NCBI GenBank assembly: GCA_022709925.1
Contig: JAKLHX010000043.1
Coordinates: forward strand, 1-8,024
Length of the DNA stretch: 8,024 nucleotides
Source: Candidatus Margulisiibacteriota bacterium
GTDB taxonomy: Bacteria > Margulisbacteria > WOR-1 > JAKLHX01
Direction of reading: 5' to 3'
The notes under the pieces were generated by a model that was not told the origin of the DNA, did no database searches, and saw nothing but the letters and a program-made list of their open reading frames with translations. The translations under genes and the position numbers were made by a program. Below are positions 1 to 7,269 of this stretch, one piece after another (position 1 is the stretch's first letter; each line of letters opens with the position of its first letter).

Positions 1-1
1 G

Positions 2-931
2 GTCAATAAAGAGATAAGGGATATGATCGCCGCGCATCATACTTCCACGCATCTTTTGCATGCCGCGCTCCATAAGGTCGTCGGGGAAAGTGCCGTGCAA
101 AGAGGTTCTTTCGTAGGGAGCGATAAATTCCGTATGGATTTTACTAGTGCTGAAGCGCTGAAGGATGAAGATCTGAAGAAAGTGGAAGATATTGTTAACG
201 ACGCAGTAAGCAGTAAAATAAACGTGAAGACTATCATAACCACCCCTGAAGAAGCAAGGCAGATGGGCGCGATGGCCCTTTTCGGCGAAAAATACGGCGA
301 CAAGGTCAGGATGGTCGTGATCGAAGGCATAAGCAAAGAACTTTGCGGCGGCACCCATGTGAACAATACGGCTGAAATAGGGCTTTTCAAAATAATAAAA
401 GAGGGCGCTATTGCCCAGGGAACAAGAAGGATAGAGGCGGTCAGCGGCAGGCCGGCCGAAGAGTTCCTGAAACAAAAAGAGCTCGAAGATGAAAAGATAA
501 AACTGGCGCAGGAACAGAAGGAACAGGAGAAACAGCTCGAAAAGTCCCATGAAAAGGAAGCACTATCCATGAAAGAGCCTCTTCTCGCGGGAGCTGTCGA
601 TGTTAAAGGTGTATCCTTTATTTCCCATGAGTTCAAGGCATTTAAGACAACGGCAATAAAAAGGCTTTTGGAAGAATTGGTCGCAAAAAATAATTTCGTA
701 GTCGTATTCACTTCCGTATTTGAAGACAAAGTATCCGTGATATGCGGCGTCTCCGCGGACCTGATCAAAAAAGGTTTCCATGCCGGCAACATCGTAAAAG
801 AGCTTGCGGCGGTCGTAGGAGGCAGGGGAGGCGGCAGGGATAATTGCGCGGAAGCCGGAGGAAAAGAAGTGGCAAGTAAAGACAAGATATTTGAGAAAGC
901 TTTAGAGCTCATATCCTTGAGATCGAGCTGA
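2..931 (+). CDS. alaS: Alanyl-tRNA synthetase, C-terminal part (5' end outside window)
   Basis: AlaS attaches alanine to tRNA-Ala in the cytoplasm and hydrolyses mischarged Ser- or Gly-tRNA-Ala. The reading frame is open from base 2 to the TGA at 929-931, giving 309 residues; the aminoacylation domain lies upstream of the window. The visible part starts in the editing domain. The zinc-site HxxxH (HTSTH) is at about bases 38-52, and the second half, CGGTH, has its Cys codon at 344-346 and its His codon at 356-358. A charged Glu/Lys/Gln-rich coiled-coil linker follows at about bases 464-560. The C-terminal DHHA1/C-Ala domain ends with a glycine-rich GGRGGGRDNCAEAGGK segment, the usual family signature. 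All expected editing residues are present, so the gene looks intact as far as seen. The ATG at 23 is an internal Met, not the start. ruvX follows after 3 bp, so the two are probably co-transcribed. Confidence 0.96.
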   Translation, partial: VNKEIRDMIAAHHTSTHLLHAALHKVVGESAVQRGSFVGSDKFRMDFTSAEALKDEDLKKVEDIVNDAVSSKINVKTIITTPEEARQMGAMALFGEKYGDKVRMVVIEGISKELCGGTHVNNTAEIGLFKIIKEGAIAQGTRRIEAVSGRPAEEFLKQKELEDEKIKLAQEQKEQEKQLEKSHEKEALSMKEPLLAGAVDVKGVSFISHEFKAFKTTAIKRLLEELVAKNNFVVVFTSVFEDKVSVICGVSADLIKKGFHAGNIVKELAAVVGGRGGGRDNCAEAGGKEVASKDKIFEKALELISLRSS

Positions 932-934
932 CCT

Positions 935-1354
935 ATGAAAAGGATCATCGGAATAGATTACGGCAAAAAAAGGATCGGCATCGCGGTCTCAGACCCTCTG
1001 GGGATAACCGCTCAGCCCGTCGAGACGATAGAGAACTCAAAAAACTCCCTCCAAAAGATAAAAGACATAGTCGAAAGATACGGATCGGAACTTATCGTAA
1101 TAGGACTACCTAAGAACTTAAAAGGGGATATCGCCCTTGCCGCAGAGGACGTATTGGCATTCGTAAAAAAAATAGAGGGCTTTATAAATGGCGTCAAGGT
1201 CGAGACTTATGACGAGAGACTGACCACCGCGCATGTCATGAAAAACCTTTCTGAAAGCGGTCTTTCCGGACAAAAGAAAAGACAAGTAGTGGATAAGATG
1301 GCCGCGGCTTACATATTACAGGGATATATGGATGGACTATCTAAAGCTGTTTAA
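935..1354 (+). CDS. ruvX: RuvX/YqgF family Holliday junction resolvase-like protein
   Basis: This is a 139-residue protein of the YqgF/RuvX family, which has an RNase H-like fold. Members are described as putative Holliday junction resolvases and, in E. coli, as taking part in 16S rRNA 5'-end processing. The N-terminus carries the first acidic residue in GIDYGKKRIG (Asp8). The middle has VIGLPKNLKGD (residues 55-65). The DERLTT motif is at residues 93-98, and the last catalytic Asp is in VVDKMAAAYILQGYMD (Asp120). The length is normal for the family. The gene starts 4 bp after the alaS stop, with only a poor Shine-Dalgarno match, so translation may be coupled to alaS. Its 3' end overlaps the start of mltG. 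The alaS-ruvX-mltG order is common in bacteria. Confidence 0.95.
   Translation: MKRIIGIDYGKKRIGIAVSDPLGITAQPVETIENSKNSLQKIKDIVERYGSELIVIGLPKNLKGDIALAAEDVLAFVKKIEGFINGVKVETYDERLTTAHVMKNLSESGLSGQKKRQVVDKMAAAYILQGYMDGLSKAV
1320..1324 (+). promoter_or_regulatory. Ribosome binding site of mltG, inside ruvX
   Basis: AGGGA lies 7 bases before the ATG at 1332, within the ruvX coding sequence. It supports 1332 as the mltG start rather than a later codon. The nearby ATG at 1328 is in the ruvX frame and is not a start for mltG. Confidence 0.6.
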
Positions 1355-2423
1355 TGAACCTATAAAAGAAAGCCTTAAAAAGGACAAGCAGACCGTCCTT
1401 AAGGCCTACAAGAAGTATCCTGTAGCGTTCAGGTCCATAGCAATAGCCGTAGTGATATGCTCCGTTATCTTTGCCGACATACCGTTCCTTGCAAAATCCC
1501 GCATCGACACAAGGCTTTACAGGGTGGATATCCCTGAACATTCTTCGGCTTCACAGATAATCGATACGTTATATTCAAACAATATCATCGAAAGCAGGCT
1601 GTCGTTCAAGATATATGTGAACCTTCTGTCTCTTTCAAGAAAACTTAAGGCAGGAAGCTACTACTTAAGCCCCAGCATGAGCAATGCCGTGATAGCCGAG
1701 AAGCTCGTGCAGGGAAGGGTTTCAACAGGAGATATAAAGATAACCGTTCCCGAAGGCAGTTCCATATACAGGATAGCCGAGAACCTCAAGAAAAAAGGCG
1801 TTTCCATAGAGGACGGGGATATCGAGGCGCTGTCCTATAACGGCATAGACGAAAAATTGCGCATGAAATATCCGTTCCTCTCCGGGGTGCCGATATATTC
1901 CCTTGAAGGATATCTCTTCCCGGACACTTATTTTGTCTCGTCAAAGATGAAGAAGGAAGACCTGATCGAGATGATGCTCGACAGGTTCTCGGAGATAGTG
2001 CTTCCGGTATATGTATCAAGCGGGACAAAATATTCTCTCCATGAAGTTATCACTCTTGCCTCTATAGTGGAAAAAGAGGCGGAGAACGAAAGAGAACGGC
2101 CCATAATAGCTTCCGTCTTCTGGAACAGGCTTAAGAACGGCATAGCGCTCAGGGCGGACCCTACGGTTAAATATGTCTTGAGTAGTCCCACAAAAAGAGT
2201 GAAGTTCAGCGACCTGAAAGTGGATTCTCCGTATAACACTTACCTGTACAAAGGCCTTCCGCCGGGCCCTATATGCAACCCGGGAATAGCTTCCATATAT
2301 GCGGTGCTTCATCCCGCAAAGACCAAATATTTCTATTTTGTCTCAAACGGCGATGGGACACATACTTTTTCAGAGACCTGGGAAAGGCATAAGGATGCGG
2401 CGGATAGGTTCAGAAAACGGTAA
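1332..2423 (+). CDS. mltG: Endolytic murein transglycosylase MltG (YceG-like)
   Basis: MltG is a membrane-anchored lytic transglycosylase that cuts nascent peptidoglycan glycan strands and so sets their length. The protein has 363 residues, normal for the family. The first 33 residues are a charged cytoplasmic tail. One transmembrane helix follows at about residues 34-54, then a LysM-like region (about 64-130), then the YceG catalytic domain. The catalytic signature TLASIVEKEAENERERPIIASVF begins near residue 241; by analogy with E. coli Glu218, Glu247 in IVEKE is the catalytic acid. The substrate-groove motifs LRADPTVKYVL and SPYNTYLYKGLPPGPICNPG, and the C-terminal FYFVSNGDGTHTFSETWERH, are all conserved. 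The start overlaps ruvX by 23 bp. The stop faces the guaA stop across 3 bp, leaving no room for a terminator. Confidence 0.95.
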   Translation: MDYLKLFNEPIKESLKKDKQTVLKAYKKYPVAFRSIAIAVVICSVIFADIPFLAKSRIDTRLYRVDIPEHSSASQIIDTLYSNNIIESRLSFKIYVNLLSLSRKLKAGSYYLSPSMSNAVIAEKLVQGRVSTGDIKITVPEGSSIYRIAENLKKKGVSIEDGDIEALSYNGIDEKLRMKYPFLSGVPIYSLEGYLFPDTYFVSSKMKKEDLIEMMLDRFSEIVLPVYVSSGTKYSLHEVITLASIVEKEAENERERPIIASVFWNRLKNGIALRADPTVKYVLSSPTKRVKFSDLKVDSPYNTYLYKGLPPGPICNPGIASIYAVLHPAKTKYFYFVSNGDGTHTFSETWERHKDAADRFRKR

Positions 2424-2426
2424 GAT

Positions 2427-3977
2427 TTATTCCCACTCTATAGTAGACGGCGGTTTTGAAGAAATATCGTACACAACGCGGTTGATCTCAGGGGTCTCGT
2501 TTATTATGCGGCTTGATATCTTTTCAAGAAGATCATAGGGTAGGCGGGCCCAGTCGGCTGTCATGGCATCGCTCGAGGTGACTGCGCGTATCGCTATCGT
2601 GTTGAGATATGTCCTCTTGTCGCCCATGACGCCAACGGTCCTTATCGGAAGCAGTACCGCGAACGACTGCCATACTTTCTTGTAGAACCCGGCGTTCTTC
2701 ACTTCTGACACGACTATATCGTCCACATCCTGCAGGATCTTGACCCTCTCCGGGGTCACTTCGCCGATGATCCTTATCGCGAGCCCTGGTCCGGGGAAAG
2801 GCTGCCTCGTTATTATCTCTTCGGCTATTCCCATTTCCCTTCCGATAGCGCGGACCTCATCTTTAAAAAGCTTTCTTATAGGTTCTACAAGCTTGAAATT
2901 CATCTTTTCAGGAAGCCCTCCGACATTGTGATGCGTTTTTATCCTTGCCGCGGAATTTGAGGTCTGTCCTTTTACCGCGCTTTCTATGACGTCGGGATAT
3001 AAAGTGCCCTGCGCAAGAAAAGGGATCTTGCCTAGTTTTTTAGCTTCCGCTTCAAAGGTGTATATGAATTCATTCCCTATGGTATGCCTCTTTTTTTCAG
3101 GGTCCGTAACCCCTGCAAGCTTTCCGAAGAACTTTTCGGAAGCGTCGACATGTATAAGGTTTATCTTGAAATGTTTTGTGAACATGTCCACTATTTTTTT
3201 CGCTTCGTTCTTTCTCATGAATCCCTGGTCAATAAAGACGCAGGTAAGCTGGTCCCCGACGGCTTTATGGAGAAGCACCGCAACCGTGGTCGAATCAACC
3301 CCGCCCGAAAGCCCCAATAATATTTTTTCTTTTCCGACGGTAGCCCTTACTTTTTCAATGGCCCTTTCGATAAAGGACTTTGTTGTCCATGTGGCTTCGC
3401 AATTACATACTATATAGACAAAGTTCTTTATTATCTCGGTCCCGTTCTCGGTATGCACGACTTCCGGATGGAACTGCACGCCGTACAATCTTTTTTCTTT
3501 GCTTCCCATCGCGGCCACTTTGGTAGTATCGGTATGGGCAAGGACTTTAAAGCCTTCAGGGAGTTTTGTGACGGAATCTCCGTGGCTCATCCAGGAAGTG
3601 AGCTCTTTGCCCAATCCCGCGAACAGGTTCGTGTGGTCGTCTATTACAAGCGGGGCCTTGCCGTATTCGCGCGTCTTTTCTCCTTTGACATCCCCGCCAA
3701 GGTCTTTGGCCATGAGCTGCATGCCGTAGCAAATACCAAGTATAGGTATCCCGCTTTCCCATATCCTGGGATCCAGTTTTGGAGCGTCTTTTTCATAAAC
3801 GCTTCCCGGACCGCCGGAAAGTATTATTCCTTTCACGTCACGTTTTTTTAATTCTTCAAGAGGAGTGTTGTAGGGGAGGAGTTCGGAATATACATTGCAT
3901 TCTCTGACGCGCCGGGCGATAAGCATGCTGTATTGGGCGCCGAAATCAAGTACTACTATCAGATCATGCTTTTCCAT
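2427..3977 (-). CDS. guaA: GMP synthase (glutamine-hydrolysing)
   Basis: GuaA converts XMP to GMP using ATP and the amide nitrogen of glutamine, the last step of guanine nucleotide synthesis, in the cytosol. The protein has 516 residues, the standard length. The class I glutamine amidotransferase domain (about 1-190) shows VVLDFGAQYSMLIARRVRE, the SGGPGSVYE oxyanion region, the nucleophile Cys83 in GICYGMQL, and His170/Glu172 in QFHPEV. The ATP-pyrophosphatase domain carries the P-loop LGLSGGVDSTTVAVLLH (SGGVDS at 224-229). The C-terminal dimerisation domain ends in the family-typical KPPSTIEWE. It is encoded opposite to mltG and the 201-residue gene, and stands alone as a single-gene transcript. 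No clear Shine-Dalgarno sequence precedes the start, although the start is certain from the protein alignment. Confidence 0.97.
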   Translation of the reverse strand: MEKHDLIVVLDFGAQYSMLIARRVRECNVYSELLPYNTPLEELKKRDVKGIILSGGPGSVYEKDAPKLDPRIWESGIPILGICYGMQLMAKDLGGDVKGEKTREYGKAPLVIDDHTNLFAGLGKELTSWMSHGDSVTKLPEGFKVLAHTDTTKVAAMGSKEKRLYGVQFHPEVVHTENGTEIIKNFVYIVCNCEATWTTKSFIERAIEKVRATVGKEKILLGLSGGVDSTTVAVLLHKAVGDQLTCVFIDQGFMRKNEAKKIVDMFTKHFKINLIHVDASEKFFGKLAGVTDPEKKRHTIGNEFIYTFEAEAKKLGKIPFLAQGTLYPDVIESAVKGQTSNSAARIKTHHNVGGLPEKMNFKLVEPIRKLFKDEVRAIGREMGIAEEIITRQPFPGPGLAIRIIGEVTPERVKILQDVDDIVVSEVKNAGFYKKVWQSFAVLLPIRTVGVMGDKRTYLNTIAIRAVTSSDAMTADWARLPYDLLEKISSRIINETPEINRVVYDISSKPPSTIEWE

Positions 3978-3988
3978 AAGGTAATAAT

Positions 3989-4017
3989 ATCATAATTTTG
4001 TGAAATTTTTTTTTAAA
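3989..4017 (-). promoter_or_regulatory. Candidate sigma70-type promoter of guaA with a very short leader
   Basis: Reading the - strand, TTTAAA (4017-4012) and TATGAT (3994-3989) are separated by 17 bp, matching the -35 and -10 consensus at 4 of 6 and 5 of 6 positions. The spacer contains a nine-base A tract. Transcription would begin near 3982, leaving only about 5 bases before the guaA ATG. An AT-rich region can produce such matches by chance, so this is a moderate call. Confidence 0.4.
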
Positions 4018-4047
4018 GCGTTCGATAGTTATTCAAAAGAACACTCG

Positions 4048-4053
4048 AAAGGA
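4048..4053 (+). promoter_or_regulatory. Ribosome binding site of the 201-residue gene
   Basis: AAAGGA lies 7 bases upstream of the ATG at 4061, good spacing for a Shine-Dalgarno sequence. It is the main nucleotide evidence that this unrecognised reading frame is a real gene with that start. Confidence 0.65.
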
Positions 4054-4060
4054 ATAAAAA

Positions 4061-4666
4061 ATGGCGATATACAGCTTTGCGGTGAGACCGTTCAACATGT
4101 TAAGGAGCGCACAGGTCAGGACCACAAGTCCGCATACAAGCAATTGGGGCCTTGCACGGCTATCTAATAGAGCGGATTCTCCCGCCATGAAGCAGGACAT
4201 CTATCGCAACCTATTCTCAAGGATAAGCACGGGGGCCGTATCCATAGGCTCTTTGTATGGATTTGACAGGCAGATATTGACGGAGGCTTTTAAAAGATCA
4301 AAAGACAGCGCGCTGATAAGGCTTCTCGAGACTATAAGGCCCGGAAAATTTGAGGTCAGGTTCAAAGGCAGAGGTATCAATATTGTGGAAGTGATAGACA
4401 GGAACACAGGAAAACCCTCCCAGGTAAAAGAGCCTTATGAACAGGACGCGGTAAGGATGGTCCAAGGATACAACCTGCCGTTCTTTATATGGATGCGAGA
4501 TGTAATAGGCCAGGACAGATGGGGCGGTATAGTACGAGCGATCGGGAATGAAGACAGGCTTCTCGCAAAGAACCTCGACAATCTAGAAAGCAAACTGGCA
4601 GCTGAACAAGAAGTCTTACGCAGAAAATATCCGCTGCCGACAAAAAAATCGATCAGAATGGCATAA
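4061..4666 (+). CDS. Hypothetical protein of 201 residues, no recognised family
   Basis: I do not recognise this protein. It is Arg/Lys-rich and has no signal peptide or membrane segment. Residues 1-45 look low in structure, with many Ser, Thr, Asn and Arg. Residues 46-160 look folded: a mixed helix region (DIYRNLF to LIRLLETI), a likely beta hairpin (KFEVRFKGRGINIVEVIDRNTGK, 96-118), then an aromatic patch PFFIWMRDVIGQDRWGG (140-156). Residues 163-189 are a charged helix, possibly a short coiled coil, followed by a basic tail. A good ribosome binding site and codon use like its neighbours (AGG for Arg, ATA for Ile) argue that it is translated. It is transcribed divergently from guaA and convergently with guaB3, an isolated gene between two guanine-synthesis genes. 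A link to purine metabolism is possible from position only. Function unknown. Confidence 0.75.
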   Translation: MAIYSFAVRPFNMLRSAQVRTTSPHTSNWGLARLSNRADSPAMKQDIYRNLFSRISTGAVSIGSLYGFDRQILTEAFKRSKDSALIRLLETIRPGKFEVRFKGRGINIVEVIDRNTGKPSQVKEPYEQDAVRMVQGYNLPFFIWMRDVIGQDRWGGIVRAIGNEDRLLAKNLDNLESKLAAEQEVLRRKYPLPTKKSIRMA

Positions 4667-4684
4667 AATTTGATCCGCCGGTCT

Positions 4685-5845
4685 TTATTTATACATCCCT
4701 AACGATTGGGCCTTTTGAAATACTTTTCCTTCCGTGAGCAGGGAAGGAGCAATCACTACTTCGACGTTCTGCATCTCTTTTATGGTCTCGGCACCGAGGG
4801 TCCCCATAGAAGTCTTTATGGCGCCTATGAAATTCTGAGAGCCGTCGTCAAACCTTGCAGGGCCAAGCAATATCTCTTTTAATGTGCCAATAGTCCCGAC
4901 CTTTATTCTCGTACCTCTCGGGAGGGTCGCATTAGGAGTCGCCATTCCCCAGTGAAAACTTCTGCCCGGGGCTTCTTGAGCCTTAGCAAGAGGGGACCCG
5001 ATCATGACGGCATCGGCGCCGCAGGCAAGAGCTTTACAGATATCTCCGCTGACGACCATGCCTCCGTCAGCGATTATCGAAACGTATTTGCCGGTCTTCT
5101 TGTGATAGTCGTCCCTTGCACCGGCACAATCGGCGATAGATGTCGCCATAGGCACTCCGATACCCAATACTCCGCGAGACGTGCAGGCGGCTCCCGGCCC
5201 GATACCGACAAGGATAGCTGCCACCCCGGTCTCCATGAGGGACAATGCCACTTCATAAGTGACACAATTGCCGACTATGACGGGGACCTTCACATCTTTA
5301 CAGAATTTTTTTATGTCAAGCGTCGCGAATTGTTTTGATTTATGTATGGTTGAGACTACCGTGACCTGTATCACGATCATGTCGGCCCCGGCTTTTGCGG
5401 CAATGGGACCGTATTCCAAAGCCGCCTGAGGAGTTACTGATACGGCTGCGATCCCGCCTTTTTCCTTGATCTGTTTAATACGCTTTTCGATCAAATGCGG
5501 TTTTACCGGTTCAAGATAGATCTTTTGCATGAGAGTGACATATTCTTCGCGGGAAGCGGCGGCTATCTTGTCGAGAATGGCATCGGCATCTTCGTACCTT
5601 GTCTGTACTCCCTGAAGATTGATGACGCCAAGCCCGCCATATTGGCTCATGAGGGCCGCGGTCCTGGGATCAACGACGGAATCCATGGCAGAGGCTATTA
5701 TAGGAGCGGAGATCTTTATCCCTCCGATCTCTATGGATGTATCCACATCCTCAGGATCTATGGTCTTTATGGACTGGACCAGCGCTATTTCATCAAAACC
5801 ATAGGCCCTCCTTACTTTTTTGCCCTTGCCGAGTTCGATTTCCAT
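4685..5845 (-). CDS. guaB3: GuaB3-type IMP dehydrogenase family protein
   Basis: This is a 386-residue member of the IMP dehydrogenase/GMP reductase family. Canonical IMP dehydrogenases are about 490 residues with two CBS domains inserted in the barrel. Here no CBS sequence is present, and the text matches the GuaB3 subgroup known from actinobacteria and cyanobacteria. The catalytic loop GIGPGAACTSRGVLGIG places the nucleophile at Cys221. It is followed by ADCAGARDDY, the phosphate-binding IIADGGMVVSGDICKALACGADAVMIGSPLA, and the subgroup-typical PGRSFHWGMATPNATLPRGTRIKVG. The N-terminal ASAMDSVVDP is the usual barrel entry. The family reaction is IMP to XMP with NAD+; a cyanobacterial GuaB3 has been reported to have this activity, but GMP-reductase-like roles were also considered. 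It lies 22 bp downstream of htrA on the same strand with its own good ribosome binding site, so it is probably the last gene of that operon. Confidence 0.93.
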   Translation of the reverse strand: MEIELGKGKKVRRAYGFDEIALVQSIKTIDPEDVDTSIEIGGIKISAPIIASAMDSVVDPRTAALMSQYGGLGVINLQGVQTRYEDADAILDKIAAASREEYVTLMQKIYLEPVKPHLIEKRIKQIKEKGGIAAVSVTPQAALEYGPIAAKAGADMIVIQVTVVSTIHKSKQFATLDIKKFCKDVKVPVIVGNCVTYEVALSLMETGVAAILVGIGPGAACTSRGVLGIGVPMATSIADCAGARDDYHKKTGKYVSIIADGGMVVSGDICKALACGADAVMIGSPLAKAQEAPGRSFHWGMATPNATLPRGTRIKVGTIGTLKEILLGPARFDDGSQNFIGAIKTSMGTLGAETIKEMQNVEVVIAPSLLTEGKVFQKAQSLGMYK

Positions 5846-5852
5846 CTTTTGA

Positions 5853-5858
5853 TCCTTT
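5853..5858 (-). promoter_or_regulatory. Ribosome binding site of guaB3
   Basis: On the - strand AAAGGA lies 7 bases before the ATG that begins at 5845, in the 22-bp gap after htrA. It confirms the guaB3 start. Confidence 0.65.
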
Positions 5859-5867
5859 CTATTTTTT

Positions 5868-6956
5868 TTATTGTGCGGGCATTTCTCCGAGCCTTGCCGT
5901 CACCGCCCAGATCCTGCCTTCACGGTATATGTTAACCTTTATTGTATCACCTGGCTTCCTGGATTTTATGTAGGTTGAAAGATCTGAAGCAGATCGCATC
6001 TTTTTGCCGTCTATCTCTCTCACCACATCATACTGTTTTAAGCCCGCTTTTTCAGCAGGACTGTCCTTGACGACCTCGGATATCAATATCCCTTCCGCGA
6101 TAGGGAGGTTCATATAAGCCACTATCTTGTCATCCACGTCCCTCATATACACACCGAGCCAGGGCCTGACTATTTTGCCTTTTGTTATAAGCTCGGTCAG
6201 GACTTCTTTTGCGGAATTTATGGGAATAGCGAACCCGATACCCTGGGCACCGGCAGCTATCGCTACATTTATACCGATCACTTCGCCGTTAAGATTTATA
6301 AGGGGACCACCGCTGTTGCCGGGATTTATGGAGGTGTCTGTTTGTATAAGGTTCTTTTTGCTGTCGTCAAGTGTTCTTCCGGTCGCGCTTATTATGCCCG
6401 CAGTAACGGTATTGCTGAACCCGTAAGGATTCCCGATAGCGATGACCCATTCGCCGGGCCTTATCTTTGAAGAATCCCCAAGCATCATTTTTGGATGTCC
6501 TGAAACGTTCATCTTAAGTACCGCAAGGTCTATCGCCGAATCTATGCCAAGAAGCGAGGCATCGTAAGATTTCCCGTCCCTCAATGTGACTTTTATCTTG
6601 TCGGCGCCTTTTACCACGTGGGCATTGGTGAGGACATGGCCTTTATCATCTATTATGAAGCCCGAACCGGCGCCTTTGATTGGAACGACCTTATCTTCGA
6701 AAGAGTTCTTGAAATTCGGATCCATTTGAAAGCCGAAGCCAAATTGCCCTTCAAAATCCTTGAAAGGATTGAATATCTTTTGGTGCTCCATCTTGACTAC
6801 ATCTATATTGACGACGGCGCCGCCGACCTTATCGACTATGTCCGCGATGGTATTCTGGCCATTGATGGATGGGAGGGCATTCTCGCAGAACGCACCAGTC
6901 CCCAGAAATACGGGTAAAGCTACTGCTAAAAACGATAAAAGTATTTTCTTGTTCAT
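5868..6956 (-). CDS. htrA: HtrA/Deg family periplasmic serine protease with one PDZ domain
   Basis: HtrA proteases degrade or refold damaged proteins outside the cytoplasm. The 362-residue protein begins with a signal peptide (KK, then a hydrophobic core at about residues 5-19, likely cleavage near 23-25). The trypsin-like domain spans about 38-260. The catalytic triad is visible as His113 in LTNAHVV, Asp143 in DSAIDLAVLKM, and Ser215 in INPGNSGGPL. A long Phe/Asn-rich loop (about 60-90) precedes the GAGSGF strand and corresponds to the variable LA loop. One PDZ domain follows (about 264-355, from RPWLGVYMRDVD to VNIYREGR), so it is shorter than two-PDZ DegP. The gene starts 15 bp after the zinc-finger gene without a clear Shine-Dalgarno sequence, suggesting translational coupling. 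guaB3 follows 22 bp later. DegQ or DegS would be equally fair names; there is no second PDZ to decide. Confidence 0.95.
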   Translation of the reverse strand: MNKKILLSFLAVALPVFLGTGAFCENALPSINGQNTIADIVDKVGGAVVNIDVVKMEHQKIFNPFKDFEGQFGFGFQMDPNFKNSFEDKVVPIKGAGSGFIIDDKGHVLTNAHVVKGADKIKVTLRDGKSYDASLLGIDSAIDLAVLKMNVSGHPKMMLGDSSKIRPGEWVIAIGNPYGFSNTVTAGIISATGRTLDDSKKNLIQTDTSINPGNSGGPLINLNGEVIGINVAIAAGAQGIGFAIPINSAKEVLTELITKGKIVRPWLGVYMRDVDDKIVAYMNLPIAEGILISEVVKDSPAEKAGLKQYDVVREIDGKKMRSASDLSTYIKSRKPGDTIKVNIYREGRIWAVTARLGEMPAQ

Positions 6957-6971
6957 AATCGCAATAAAAAA

Positions 6972-7250
6972 CTATCCGTTGAGTTGTTCTTTAGGCGGTT
7001 TGCCCGACATTTCCTTTTCGATATACACCGCGATCATCTTTTCAAGCTCTTCGATCACCGGCTTCGGTATCCAGATCTCTCCGCAGTCCTCACATATGAA
7101 AGCGGGGACGTCCTCTATTACATATAGCTTCTCGTCCTCATAATGGTCGAGAGAAACCTTGTCAAAAAAAAGCTTCCCCCCGCAGGCGTTACAGAAGCCG
7201 GGGTTTAACTCGGAATATTGTTCTTCTTTTGCGTCTTTATCGATTGCCAT
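6972..7250 (-). CDS. YgiT-type (MqsA N-terminal-like) zinc-finger protein
   Basis: This is a 92-residue protein with two CxxC pairs, Cys20/Cys23 (CNAC) and Cys53/Cys56 (CEDC), that should bind one zinc. The spacing and the segment VPAFICEDCGEIWIPKPVIEELEKMI fit the YgiT-type zinc-finger family, which resembles the N-terminal domain of the antitoxin MqsA. Full MqsA also has a DNA-binding helix-turn-helix domain of similar size; it is missing here, since the protein ends about 20 residues after the helix following the second CxxC. No MqsR-like or DUF4258-like toxin gene is visible beside it, so an antitoxin role is not supported. It is the first gene of the run leading to htrA (15-bp gap) and guaB3. 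No in-frame alternative start exists upstream before a stop codon. A good promoter lies about 20 bp upstream, but no Shine-Dalgarno sequence is evident. Confidence 0.85.
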   Translation of the reverse strand: MAIDKDAKEEQYSELNPGFCNACGGKLFFDKVSLDHYEDEKLYVIEDVPAFICEDCGEIWIPKPVIEELEKMIAVYIEKEMSGKPPKEQLNG

Positions 7251-7269
7251 TTTCTGGTTATTGAGGATT

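Noticed and set aside
37..948. A 303-residue reading frame on the - strand opposite alaS
   Set aside because: It is Ser- and Ala-rich with no family signature and lies exactly antisense to conserved AlaS editing and C-terminal domains; it is a shadow of alaS.
4021..4049. Short inverted repeat TTCGA/TCGAA flanking the leader of the 201-residue gene
   Set aside because: Only 5 bp arms with a 19-base gap in AT-rich sequence, easily expected by chance.
3978..4060. A purine riboswitch upstream of guaA
   Set aside because: Only 83 bp separate the divergent genes, the predicted leader is a few bases long, and no three-way-junction pattern is visible.
4667..4684. Possible terminator hairpin around GATCCGCCGGTC near 4671-4682
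   Set aside because: The stem would need a bulge and a one-base loop, so it is not a credible intrinsic terminator.
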